From Paramyrothecium sp. XJ0827 (Eukaryota; Ascomycota; Sordariomycetes; Hypocreales; Stachybotryaceae): 64,000 bases of DNA. Made by a program: the position numbers and the translations under genes. The stretch lies in contig JAJFPB010000014.1 of assembly GCA_020881915.1 (NCBI GenBank), forward strand, positions 186,001 through 250,000. The letters are read 5' to 3'. The notes under the pieces were generated by a model. That model had not been told where the DNA came from. It worked only from the letters and a program-made list of their open reading frames with translations, and made no database searches. Shown here piece by piece: positions 52,967 to 63,696 of the stretch. Numbering within the stretch: position 1 is the first letter of the stretch; every line of letters begins with the position of its first letter.

Positions 52967-54348
52967 TAACACACAAACCGGTCTCTTGGCAGCAATTGGC
53001 TCCCGCGTTCCCGTTTTGCGTTCAGCCAGGCTCTCCTCTGACAGGCTATTTCGGTTGATTCCAAGACTTTGGAACAACGGGGAAGGGGATGGCAGCTCTG
53101 TGAAGTGTCATGGAACTTCTACCTTGACCACAGTACCTTAATCCATGCATTAGATAAAGCAGCGGCAGGCGTCAGAATGCTTGTGACCAGACCAAATCTC
53201 AGCACAAAAGAGAGGCACTACCACGCTGGAGTTCTGCCCTCTACAGACATAGAAGCAGCTCACAGACTGCAGCACAGTCAGAACCATTATACCGAACGTC
53301 ACAACTTGTTTTAGTGCACAACAGTCAAGTTCGGTTACGCGGCATGCGCTTGTTCATCTATTCGTGACGGACGTGGCCCATGAGTCGTGCTCCAAAACTG
53401 CAAGACTTGCCCTGGCCCTCTTTGAGATGCGCCGCAGAAGTCTCAGAATGTTTCGATGATGGTGGGGAGCACTCCAAGCTCCGGATTTAGAACCATTAGC
53501 GCTTAGACTCGAGACGGGAGATCTGCCGCGCTTTTGTGGAGCATAACCGCCTCGACTGAAGCTGCGACTTGCCGCCCGCCCAGGTCTTGAGGTTGCTTCT
53601 ATCGAAAGCAGTTAGATTGCGGTTCTTGAAGCCTGAGCTGGGCTCCATGGGTAGCGCCGACTCTTCCCGAGAAGGGTGCCGAACAACCGCTATTTCCCCC
53701 AGGAGCCCGGAAATAGCAGAGGAGAAGCCCGTACGTGCGTTCAAAACGAACTTTCCACCTCAAGTATATTGCTGGGGTCCTGAAACGTGTGAGAATGCGA
53801 AACTGAACGAGAACGGCTGTCAACAGCGGCACAGTCGAGAGGCGATTAAAGACATCACGAGGTCGAAACACCGCCATCTCCGACTTCTCCGTAACCCGAG
53901 ACTGCAGCCTCCATTGACCCACTTGCGTTGCTGACAAACCTGTCAATGAGAACAGTGCTTTCGTAGTGTTGCCTTTGCGTTGAATTTCCGATGAGATTGT
54001 CCCATAAGCTTTTGAAGGCAAGCGGATAATGTCATGCTTCATGGGAAAATTTGTTTCAGAGGGCACATTAGCTGCCAATTCCTGATGTACTAAATCAGGC
54101 GTACCAATGGTATTATAGTGATAATTTATACCTTCAAAACTGTTGGTGCGTTTCTTTTGGGGAGGGAAACTGGTCCTGAACATTATTCACACGACGCAGG
54201 TTATTTAATCCATCAAAAGAGATGAAGGCAAAGCAGTACTATTATACCTACAGAATACAAAAAAGTCTCCCAGTCTTCTCCTACACTCTAAGTATCCATA
54301 GTGATTTTATAATAGATACGAGCTGCCTTTCCTGCTAGTCAATTCCCT

Positions 54349-55174
54349 CTAACTCCAGCGGCCACAGTGCGTCCTGTCAATCATGGCCTGCGGGCAAGCC
54401 ACCTCACGGAACTCGACATTAGGGTTCTGAGCATTTTGGAACCAATCAAAACGGAAGAAACAGCCGTCACGGAACTGGCCGGCTGGCAGATTGTAGCAAT
54501 CATTCCTGTTGTGGTACCCGCCCCATGTGTCACCAAGCCAGGCATTACCGAACTGCGACCTGCACCCCTCAGGGAACAAGCCCACGCCGCTGCCGGGGAA
54601 TGCAAGATCGAAGTGGTTTGGTGCGTTTTGGCCCAGATCGCCGCCAGTATTTGTCACTTGAACAATCATTTTCTTGCCGGCGATCGACGTTGATGTGAAG
54701 GTGAGTCTATTGTAGTAGGCAACACGTTAGCAGAGTAAACAGACCATGGCCTAGAAATTATGTTTGGATGATCTGAACTGCTCCACAGTTCATCCAACTC
54801 ATCGAATGCCACAGGAACAAACGAAAAAGCAGAAGAAAAACTTACTCATAGCAGGCGCAGCACCAATCACGCTCAGACCTGCCGCTAATCTTGGCAGCTG
54901 CGAATCCATATGCAAGATTGTTATTAACAGCCCAAGGGCCGTTGTTGCTGCAAGTGTACGCGTCACCGCCGCCGCAAGCAGACTGAGCGTTGGGGTTCAG
55001 CGGGTTGGGCCAGAGGTCGTTCCTGTTGCACGTTCGCACGGGCTCCGATACCTGGGCTTTGCCAGGCCAGGCGCAGGATGGCTTGCAGCAGTCCCAGTAC
55101 CGCGTGGTGATGGCACTGTCTGCATAGACGGTAGAGGCCAAGAAGACCGAAAAGAGGAGTGTGAAGAGACGCAT
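54349..55174 (-). CDS. Secreted GH45 endo-beta-1,4-glucanase, 228 aa
   Basis: Small inverting cellulase of family GH45. Exons in gene order are 55174-54846 and 54706-54349 (687 nt). Signal peptide LLFSVFLASTVYA precedes mature DSAITTRYWDCCKPSCAWPG, which contains the GH45 signature with the catalytic base Asp in RYWDCCK. The catalytic acid Asp lies in NHFDLAFPGSGVGLF. Many Cys (CCKPSC, CCACYE, EGCRSQF, DGCFFRF) fit the usual disulfide set. There is no cellulose-binding module. A TATATAAA element lies on the minus strand about 125 bp upstream. Complete and typical. Confidence 0.94.
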
Positions 55175-55297
55175 ATTTGGTGGTGCGCAGCAAACTGGTC
55201 AATCTTTAAGAGATGTGCTATACTGGACTGCGGATGGTGCTCAATGCTTGTTTAAGCCTTGTTGAAATTCTCTCATGGCAGCATGGCCTTGGCCTGG

Positions 55298-55305
55298 TTT
55301 ATATA
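55298..55305 (-). promoter_or_regulatory. TATA box of the GH45 gene
   Basis: TATATAAA on the minus strand, about 125 bp upstream of the start codon. Confidence 0.45.
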
Positions 55306-56212
55306 ATTCTTTCCTGGCTACGTAAAAGTGAAGAGAACTTCCAGCGCTTGTCTGGATGTGGGTCGTCGGTAAACAGCTTGGTGTATTTGGCTCGCAAGAA
55401 GCTGTCATCGTATGATACTCACCCCAACGGGATACATTGGTGAGCCAATCGCATCCGTTTGAGCTGCCGAATCACAAAGGCACGGAGTATAGTGCCGAAT
55501 TCGGGCAGAGCAATGGCCACCAGTCAGCTTACCTACCGTATCCCCATGAGTGCCCACAAGGGCTTACTTTTTGCCCTATTTAACATGATTTCAGCTCTAC
55601 TGAACATAATTATGCTTCACTTGGCTCACGTGAGGAACAAATTTGAGGGTTCGACAGATGAGCATGGTAGCTAGATTCACTTGAGAACCAAAGAGTCCAA
55701 TCCGAAAGCCATAGAGGTGTGTTTAGATCTTCGTGCCGTCGTGATGAAAACTGTGGTTCCTTTTCATGCAAATCCATGGATGCTTCCCAATTACGTTGTG
55801 AAAACTGAAGAAGCCTCGTCCCAAGCTGCAGGTTCCGTTGGGCATGAAAATCTAGACCGTCCCAGAGTGCGGAGAATCAAGCATGACGACAGGTGAAAAG
55901 CCGAGGACAGAACCAAAGATCCACCTAGCTGAGGTGCGATAGTGGGACAAGTAAGGGAATTTTATTATGGTGGAACCAATCAGCTGACATTTCAAGACAT
56001 TCAACTTGCCGTATAGTATTATTGGTTCGGTTGCAGCTCTGTCAGCCTTCTCTTTGCACAGGAATCGCCGGCTTGCATAAGCTTCGTCCCACTCGCCAAC
56101 TATGACCGCCGATGACCTGGAGGACATGAGCATTATGCTTCACCTCAAGGCCGGAACTATGGCTCCGGGGGCATACAGGCAATTGCATGGACATATTCAG
56201 CAGCAGCGAAAC

Positions 56213-56219
56213 TATAAAG
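56213..56219 (+). promoter_or_regulatory. TATA box of the small secreted protein gene
   Basis: TATAAAG, 109-115 bp upstream of the start codon. Confidence 0.45.
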
Positions 56220-56327
56220 CAGGCAACCATACTCGCCTGTTTCAAATTTGTCTCCAACAGCATAAATCATCCAAGCAGCTCTTCTCAGGACAGTCTCAAC
56301 TTCAAAATCTCTTTCTACGATTTCAAT

Positions 56328-56665
56328 ATGAAGTCTAGCACCATTTTGATTGCAGTGGCAGCTGTCTTCTCGACCGCTGCCGAGGCCAGAGCCTGCACGC
56401 AGGGACTCAAGTACTGTGGCTACAACCTCCTGAAAATAGGTAGGCATGCTTTTTCCCCACACTCAAGGGCAGCGTATTAACGATAAACCCAGGAAAATAT
56501 ATGAGCGAAATCGACGCTGAGCTGAGGAGAGTCGGGCTTCCCGTCCAAGATCCATATGAGAAGCACTCCCTCTTCAACTGTGGCGGTGACGGGTGGATTG
56601 GTTATAACGTTTACTGCGGCAACTGCGTCGACGGCGGGAGTGGCAAGGACGACTTTTGCCGGTAA
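56328..56665 (+). CDS. Small secreted cysteine-rich protein, effector candidate, 94 aa
   Basis: Not recognised by name. Exons are 56328-56439 and 56493-56665 (285 nt); phase-1 intron of 53 bp. Residues 1-21 are a clear signal peptide (STILIAVAAVFSTAAEA). The mature part, about 73 residues, starts RACTQGLKYCGYNLLKIG. It has six Cys: two near the N terminus, then one in FNCGGDGWIGYN, two in YCGNC and one in the last residues (DDFCR). Size, secretion signal and even Cys count fit fungal effector or small secreted proteins. The CxxGLxYCGYxLLxIG opening looks like a conserved family motif, but I cannot name it. It is flanked by GH45 and a damaged regulator gene. The splice model is well supported by phase and the retained Cys pattern. 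Confidence 0.75.
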
Positions 56666-57082
56666 ATTACATTGGCTTGCTGTAAAATACAGTATGTACG
56701 GAGCATTTTGTGCCTCGAGTAATGTGGCAACAAAGTGGACATCATGTCGCTAGTTTCGCAAGCGATGATGACTGGAAAGTTTCGGTGGGAAGATAAATGA
56801 CATTTCACTATTTCCCATCTATTCAACGTGAGCATAAATTTGACGATGGTTGTAAATCGGAAAACCAAGAGATACAAAGGTGTTTCATGTTTCGAAAGGA
56901 TTGCGTAGATGATTTTCGTTGTGAAAAGATCATAGTTCGATCGTCTGGTCGCCCTCCATGTTCAGTCTTGCAGGTCAACGTTGGTGGCTCCAATGTTAGG
57001 TGACAGCTACAGCGACCTGAGCGATGGTAACCTGACTTCCCAATATACAACGTTCTGCGGGGCTTCGATCAATCGACAAGTG
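56666..57082. other. Convergent 3' flank, nothing recognised
   Basis: 417 bp between the small secreted protein (+) and the damaged regulator (-). No gene or repeat is seen. Confidence 0.5.
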
Positions 57083-58625
57083 TCAGACACGTCCATCTGC
57101 TGATGCCGATGCGGCTAGGTACGTTCTCGCGATCTCGTCGCTATCCCACGGTCCTTCACGACGGTTCAGGGATCGTAGAAGCTGCAATGCCCGCTCTTTC
57201 ACACTCTCATCAGAAGATGAGGAGAGCAGCCATGAAAGGCCGGAGATCATATCACCATCCGTGGAGAATGTAGGCAGTCGGTTGTTCGTGACAAAAGGCT
57301 GCGCCGCCGACTCGGCAACGTCCAAGTACGCATGCCATGCATCTTCCGCGGCTTGCGCAGCCACTTTGCCTTCGGTGCAAGCAATCTTCGTAAAAACCAC
57401 CTGCCAATGACGTTGTTGGAGTTTGAGCTGAGTCCATTGACGCATTCTTGCATCTATTGCATTCATTTTACTCAATGTTAAAGCCAGGCGGGTGCTCCAT
57501 CGTAGAAAAATATCTCTCATGGTCCTTATAGCTGACGTTTGAGGCCAAGTGGGCTCTTGTACGACCACTCCCTCGTTTTCGCAATCTGACAAAGTACCTC
57601 CAGAACTGGGCATGTCTGATAACGGAAACTGGCCAGTATCCATTGGCACGTACTCGCGCAAAAACATTAGATTGATGGTTCGTATTGCGGATGACGCTTC
57701 ATCAAGGTTTGCAAAGGGCCTGCCAAGCACGAGGTCGTCCACACTGTCCATGACAGCCTTGTCTGGTGGGCCGGAGATATTTGCGAGTGGTTGCGTGTCG
57801 TCGATGTAAGCCGAGAATTCCAATCCAGCATTGTTTCGAAGCATATGAACAAGAAATAGCAGAGTACGATGATATGTGGATCTGACGTCGAGCTAGGAGC
57901 TAGAAGGCTGTTGATACTGGAGATGGCTTCATTGTACTGCTGTAAAGCGAAGACCTCTACCTGCGTAGTTGTCTCTGGTCTCAGCAAGGCTTGCCCTGAT
58001 TGATCATGAGACCGACTTGAAAGGAATAGCTGATGAGCAGCACCAACCGCAGCGAGCGTCTTTCTTGTTGTCGCGTCATTGAAAGCAGTTGGTAGGACAT
58101 AGTTGTTGCATATTCCGGAAAACGCAAAACCCGTGTCGAACAAATTGACAGATGTCCATGTCCGAAAGTGGTGAAACAGTGACTCTTCAGAAGCAGATCC
58201 TCGCAAACCAGGGACTAGAGCGATATGTGGCGGTCCTAAGATGCTGGGTCCGGCGTCAGCCCTTCCACCTGCTGAAATCTGGATATTGATGATGTTGTCC
58301 GCGGCATAGCCATCGCATTTGATTCGTGCATCGCGGCATCTGCGACAAATAGCCTTCTCCTCGTCACACTTTTTGTGGCGGATCCTACCATTTACACAAC
58401 AGTTGGCTATATCCAGACCTGAGGCAACAGAAGTTCTGTCCTCGGCAAAACAGGGAGGACTTACTTGCTTCAAGCAATTCGACCAATTGCACTGTCAGAC
58501 TCGAGGTCAAGTGGGAATGCAGATTGTGGCAAGCTAGCCGACATACCAGGTAAGGCAGCCCGTACGGACTTTGGGGGCAAATGCGCGCGCCTATGCTTGG
58601 ATTTTACTGCTTCCTGGTGTGACAT
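57083..58625 (-). pseudogene. Damaged Zn2Cys6 transcription factor (frameshift near 57845; zinc-cluster Cys replaced)
   Basis: Regulator-like gene that does not read through. The 5' frame (to about 57845) contains RIRHKKCDEEKAICRRCRDARIKCDGY, shown here by its landmarks KKCDEEKAICRRC and DARIKCDGY, then YFLFICFE. The continuation (MLRNNAGLEFSAYIDD to the stop at 57083) is in a different frame, with no room for an intron. The two halves overlap in meaning across ATGCTTCGAA, as if one copy of a 10-nt tandem duplication was lost. In the zinc cluster the expected CVNC reads CVNG (GGT for TGT), so the second ligand is missing. The 5' exons are unclear; a tentative start is ATG 58625 with two small introns. 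Sequencing error could explain either defect. Confidence 0.6.
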
Positions 58626-59414
58626 AGGTCCGTGCAGTTTTCGAGTCGACTTTGGCTCAGCCTCCGGGTGACGCGCGCGCGTAAGACTGTTGTTCTCGAA
58701 CGAGGAAGGGCTCTTCGCACTCTGCAAGCGGGCCTCGCGTGAAGACCATGGCTTGTCTCCGCGGCCAAGGATGGTCTAAGCTCGTTTTCAGTAGCTTCGA
58801 TCCACAATAGGATCATTGGTCTAGGTATAGGTATAGGTTAGGTCGTGCGCTACCGCATTTCACATGGCTCTGTCACGGGTGTAAACACAGGAGCCATGTC
58901 CAGATCACGATGAATTATGAGTTGTAGAAACGAATCGAAAAGTTGGTTCTACAGTGATTCTAGGGAGTTGAAAACGTGCAGCTCTTGTCATTACTTCAAA
59001 AATTTTACCGAATCTTCCCATATGCTTCATTTCTATCTCCACATCTCGTTGGTCGAAACCTCCCTGCTCGATGATCGAGTATGGTGGCCTATTTGCAATT
59101 TCTATCGCCACATCATAAATGGATAAGGACGTCGGATCTTTCACATATCATGTTACTACTCCGTGTACGGATTTCTTGCGTCTGGATGCAGTAAAACTGT
59201 GTTGAGCCACATTGAAAGAACTCCATCAAATTGTGGAATGCACCAGACTACTTATCGAGTATTGGTTATGAGCACGAACGAAGCAATAAATATGGCAAAG
59301 GGTATTGGATAGCAGGAAAAACCACTTGTCTAAATGCTCAAAGATCTATAATACATAATACACAACACTTTTCTTGGATGGGCAACAACCTCGTTTATCG
59401 AAAACCAAGGCCAT
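58626..59414. other. Intergenic, nothing recognised
   Basis: 789 bp between the damaged regulator and the peroxidase gene. A short TAGGTA-like repeat (three units) lies around 58822-58840. No gene is seen. Confidence 0.45.
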
Positions 59415-60188
59415 CTATAGCTTCTTGGCTGCCTCGATAGCGGCAGGTAGTACACTGAGGTCTTTCAGCGTGAGTTGGTGCTCCGGGGTCTTCCAGCCCA
59501 GCTCTACTGGGAGCCGCTCTTCGGTGAAGAAGACCTTGACGCGGTCCTTTCTAGCACGCAGCGATGCATAGTCCTCGGGCGCCCAGTCCGAGGGCTCCGG
59601 GAACGTCGTCAAGATGGCTGCGGCCTCGAGGTTGGCCTGGTTGAGCATGTTGCCCACCAAAGCCCCGGAGTGTGCCTCGCGACGCCCCCTGCTGCGTCCC
59701 AAAGAGGCGACATCGAGATAGTCGTTGTCGCTGTCGGCGAGGAGGGCTTCGAACAGGTCCAAGTTCAAGTGGAGGCTGTCTCCCTGGGTGGCGTCCAGAC
59801 GAGTGAGCGATGCATGGTGCTCTGTGACGTTGGGGGTGTTGAGGCCCTCGAGGTCGACCGATTCAACGCCAAGAGCTTTGTTGATGGTCGTGCCACCGAG
59901 GAACATGGCGACTTGAGGATCCCAGTTGAGCGCCTCCTTAGCAGCAGCGGCAATCAGTGCTGGGGTAATGCTACGGCCATCGTGGGGGCTGTTAATTGTT
60001 AAATGGTTGGCCATGCCAGGCTAGCCAGGACAGACATACAGGTAGCCGTGGTTGGCAAGCGTGTTCAAGCCGGGACAAGGACCGCGAGAGTCGGTGGGAC
60101 CAGGGGCGACCCATTTGCGGATGGTTTGGCAGCTGGGAAAGGCCGCAGCAAAGGGGAGGATGGTAACGAGGACGGCGGTTGCGTGCAT
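59415..60188 (-). CDS. Short heme-thiolate peroxidase/peroxygenase (chloroperoxidase-UPO family), 240 aa
   Basis: Secreted heme-thiolate enzyme of the Peroxidase_2 family, which uses H2O2 to oxygenate or halogenate small molecules. Exons in gene order are 60188-60040 and 59988-59415 (723 nt). Signal peptide AVLVTILPFAAAFPS. The heme-ligand Cys is in RGPCPGLNTLANHGYLPHDG, which is joined correctly by the splice. The distal acid/base region reads TEHHASLTR; the family normally has EHD, so the Asp is His here (CAT, one base from GAT). The length matches the short UPO group. A TATATATA element lies about 80 bp upstream. Activity is likely but the changed distal motif leaves doubt. Confidence 0.88.
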
Positions 60189-61555
60189 TTCGAAAGAGGG
60201 TGAATATGTGGTTGGTGTGATGAGGATGTTGTCCGTCTTGTTCATTTTGGGATTGGACATACAATGTATATATATTCTCATTCTTGACCAGTCCTTCTCA
60301 ATGCTAGCGATCATTCTGCCAAGATCTATCTTGACATGGAGTATAGGTACCAACTAGTTCCGCATACCTGGTGAGACACAGGCCTGCCGTATCTGCTTGG
60401 CAACGCCAGGGGATCCATACAAAGCATAGGCTCTGTAGCCACGGAGTCAGTAGCGGCCCCTTATTGGGTTGATCACTGACCTTTGCCTTAATTTCAATTG
60501 GCCACACCCCTGCCTGCGACTGATTAAGAACTTCGGCACCACTAAATAGAACCCCACCGATCCTACGGAGATGCCGGTCTTCACAGCTTTGGCGGCTCGA
60601 TTTAGAAGATTCTCTACTAGGATATTGTTATGGATCCAATCCTTCTCATATCGTAGTTTAAAGTCCCTAGGGAAGAATCCGCTGTGGAAGCGGCCGGTCT
60701 ATTTCAGGCCTCGCTAAATGAAAGTCGTCAGGGTTGTGATGTGCTGCCGTGGAGTTTCTTCCCCGGCGTTATCGCAAAGGCATGCTTGACCATAGGATTC
60801 AAGATGGGTATTTTGTGGTATTTTGGTTCCCTGCGCGGCCGGGCATTGACTAGGGCATTGTCTCAGTCGGTGCATAACACTACCAAGCTCTTCGGGAAGC
60901 GAAAAAGATGAGCCAAGGAGTGCGACTCCCGGAAGCCCACAGCAAAAGGGTCGCCGCATTGTTTTCCTCAGAATGAAGCATGTCTTGACACGGCTACTAA
61001 GTTGGACATACCCTGCGTGTCCTTCAACACGTAGCATCATTGTGAAGGGCTGAACAAAGGGGGTTCCCCGAGCGTAGCTGGCAATATTTTGAGATGAGCG
61101 CTGTGCATGATCACTACGCATCCAAAGGTGAGGTCCTCTTATATTTGTCCTGTCTCTTGGCATTTCAAAGTCGCAACAAATTTGAAGCGTCCGGCGGGAG
61201 TTAACTCGGACCACAGTCGTGGCTACAGAATCTGGAGCAGAGCCGCGGTTTGCAAATTAGACTTGATCAACAATTTCCCCCCTGCATGACTTCTAGACTG
61301 AATGGCACTGATGCTGTATGATATCGTGGGCAGGCCCTTGAGAGAGGGCAATCATTCTTGAAAGAAATACAATCATATAGAAAACTACTTTTGACAGGAT
61401 CTACAATAAGCCAGACTATCATACGTGCTCCAACAAATCCGCACCAAGGTGACACCTTGGCCTCTGCCGAAGCATTCCTGATCCTACACTTGGTCTTTCA
61501 CTATAAACCAAAGCTGAGATGATGGACCTTCTAACTGGTAGCAGGCTGATAACAC
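60189..61555. other. Gene-poor region, about 1.4 kb
   Basis: A minus-strand frame at 60714-61214 (166 codons, Cys-rich but with no signal peptide or domain likeness) is not supported. Nothing else is recognised. Confidence 0.45.
60267..60274 (-). promoter_or_regulatory. TATA-like element of the peroxidase gene
   Basis: TATATATA, about 80 bp upstream of the peroxidase start codon; palindromic, so strand is by context. Confidence 0.4.
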
Positions 61556-62923
61556 TTATTCATCCCAAGCCTCGACAGCGGCCTCGATGATGGGTCGGAG
61601 CACCTTTCTCCCAGCATCCTCCTGCTCATGAGTCCAGACCATCTGGCGCCTCCCCAGCTCGTCAGCCCGGTGCCACGGCTTCACGTTGAGCGTCTCGTCC
61701 TTCTCGATGGCGTCTGCGACGGTGCGGAACAGGCTGTCCGCCTGCTTCTCGTTGATGCGCACGTCCTTGCGCACGACCAGGACAATCTCCCTGATCTTGC
61801 GCTTCTTGCCGGTCGCGTCGCGCGTCTTGTACTTGTTCAGCGCGACGCTGATGTCCGCGCCGACCTGGGCGGTCCAGGCGGCCTCGATGGCGAACCAGTC
61901 AAACAGCTCGCCAAACTCGGTCTTCTCGATCTGCTCGTCGAACGAGTAGGGGATGGAGGAGAAGCCCAGGCTCACGGTGGGAGTGCGCGGCGACGGGGTG
62001 TCGACGAGGTCGCCCTTCCAATCTCTTCGCAGGAGATCGCGGACGCCGAGATGGTCCAAGTCCTTCTTGGCACTCTTGAGCTCGTCGGCTAGCTCCTGCA
62101 TCTTGTCGTCAAGATCCGACTTGCGCCAGTTGCTTCGCTTCAAGACCCTCAGGGCGGTCTTGCGGTCCTCGTCTGTAGCATTCTCGAGGCCTCCGGAATC
62201 GATGGCGATGGCGCCCAGAATGAGCTCGAGCAGCTCGTGAGGCATGTGGTACTCTTGCGGCAAGGCTTCCAACTCATCTAGCATCTGCCGAGCCACCAGG
62301 GTCGTGCAGCTGGCGACCTTTTCGAAGATACGTGGCTTGGCGTCAGGGCCAGCGCCCCTGTCCTTGTGGTGGTCAAAGATGCTGATGATGGGGGACTTGC
62401 TCCATTTCCGCAGAGGCGTAGGGTGGTCAACGAGTATGATGCCCTTGATGTCGACGGCCAGCGTTTGAGGGTCCTCGGGCAGTTCGTCGATGGTCAGAAG
62501 GTCCGAGTGGCCGGAGCTCATTTGAGAATTGTCCAGGGCCACCTTGTTCTCGGGACGCAGGTCCAGCGCGTCGGTGGGCGTCTGCAGCAGAGCAATGGCC
62601 TTGACCGGGTGTGTAGAGTTCTCCGTGGCGTGCTGGAGATGGTATGCCCAGGTCAGGGCCGCGGTCATGGAGTCGAGGTCGCCGCCCTCATTGCCCTGGA
62701 CGATGATCCATTCCGCCGCTCTGCCATCTTGCCAGTCGAGGAGAAAGCGACGCTTGGTCTCGCGAGACCACTCGCTGAAATGACCAACGCCAATCTCCCC
62801 AGACTTGCGGCCGCGAGTGAGATCGGGGCCGGCCATGACATGCTGCACGTCTTGCGCGCTTGCGCCAATTGAGGCACAAGCAGCCAGCGAGGCGGCCGAA
62901 ACCAGCGCGTGAACAACGTGCAT
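61556..62923 (-). CDS. Exopolyphosphatase (DHH/DHHA2 phosphoesterase, PPX1-like) with hydrophobic N-terminal leader, 455 aa
   Basis: Metal-dependent DHH phosphoesterase that trims inorganic polyphosphate from its ends. It is a single exon. The N-terminal DHH domain has GNEGGDLDSMTAAL (metal Asp pair), IILVDHPTP, the name motif SIFDHHKDRG, and GAIAIDSGGLEN. The C-terminal DHHA2 domain (about 290-455) includes IREIVLVVRKDVRINEKQAD. Residues 1-24 (MHVVHALVSAASLAACASIGASAQ) look like a signal peptide with an Ala-x-Ala site, unlike the cytosolic yeast enzyme. The frame is open further upstream to 63094, so another start or an upstream exon is possible. Enzyme family is secure; secretion is inferred. 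Confidence 0.9.
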   Translation of the reverse strand: MHVVHALVSAASLAACASIGASAQDVQHVMAGPDLTRGRKSGEIGVGHFSEWSRETKRRFLLDWQDGRAAEWIIVQGNEGGDLDSMTAALTWAYHLQHATENSTHPVKAIALLQTPTDALDLRPENKVALDNSQMSSGHSDLLTIDELPEDPQTLAVDIKGIILVDHPTPLRKWSKSPIISIFDHHKDRGAGPDAKPRIFEKVASCTTLVARQMLDELEALPQEYHMPHELLELILGAIAIDSGGLENATDEDRKTALRVLKRSNWRKSDLDDKMQELADELKSAKKDLDHLGVRDLLRRDWKGDLVDTPSPRTPTVSLGFSSIPYSFDEQIEKTEFGELFDWFAIEAAWTAQVGADISVALNKYKTRDATGKKRKIREIVLVVRKDVRINEKQADSLFRTVADAIEKDETLNVKPWHRADELGRRQMVWTHEQEDAGRKVLRPIIEAAVEAWDE

Positions 62924-63696
62924 GACTGAATGCACAAGGGCGTCTTGATATGAGTAGCTCAGGGAAGCAGTATCTGCGCTGCCTCTGTCCGCGTAGCAGG
63001 TTGACGGCGAGAATCCACCTTCAATTGTGTGTAGGGACGAAGCGTCACCAACGTGACGTAGGACGCGATCTGGGCCAATGGGTTGCGTAGCCAAGCAAAC
63101 AAGCTCAGCCAGTCAAATGTAAAGATCAGGGGCCAGAAGAAACTCTTGGCAGATCCACGCTCAGTCCAGTCGCCCCCAAGGTCTCTAGGGTAGCCAGAAG
63201 TGCCATTTGTAAGCTTGGTCTCGTAACACCGGCTTTGGCCAAAAGCCGATGCGGAGACTAGACCAAATCCTACACGCTTGTCCATTGCTCGGCCAATCTC
63301 CCAAGACCGAGCCCTGCCCCTATTGGCTGGTTCGAGAATAACTGGAGACGTCCGTAGCTCTGGCGGCTCATGATGAACAATCAGTGGAGGTGCGACAATC
63401 ACCGAGTGCGATCTCTAGCGCATGCATTACCGATCCATGATCCGTTATTGTGAAAACCACAAACTATATAACAATATTGATTCACCATGAGTCAAATGGT
63501 TTTCTTTCTGGTATTCATTCATATCATCATCTAACACAATCACAATAACCATCCTTCTCAACCTCTTCAATCATCCTCGACCTCTAAGAAGCCGATAGCA
63601 TCGCTTCACAGCCCACAACAGCCCAATCAACAATAATTCACCAATAATTCACCATTTTCGAGAACTTTTTGCTAGAAATTACATAGAGCTTTCACA
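62924..63696. other. Divergent promoter region of exopolyphosphatase and NmrA-like genes
   Basis: 773 bp. The polyphosphatase frame stays open to 63094. The part just before 63697 is AT- and pyrimidine-rich (CAATCACAATAACC), typical of a fungal 5' leader. Confidence 0.45.

Larger units (their letters stand above)
52531..54348. other. Gene-poor region, about 1.8 kb, with direct repeats and a C11 tract
   Basis: Contains the 12-bp direct repeats and C11 run listed separately. A minus-strand frame at 53599-54183 (194 codons) and an overlapping plus-strand frame at 53569-53934 have no domain likeness, and neither is supported. Confidence 0.4.
55175..56327. other. Divergent promoters of GH45 and the small secreted protein
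   Basis: 1.15 kb without a convincing gene. Short frames at both ends overlap the flanking genes' untranslated parts. Confidence 0.45.

Noticed and set aside
53599..54183. 194-codon minus-strand frame
   Set aside because: No recognised domain, an overlapping opposite-strand frame of similar quality, and no gene-like start context.
60714..61214. 166-codon Cys-containing minus-strand frame
   Set aside because: No signal peptide, no motif, no splice support.
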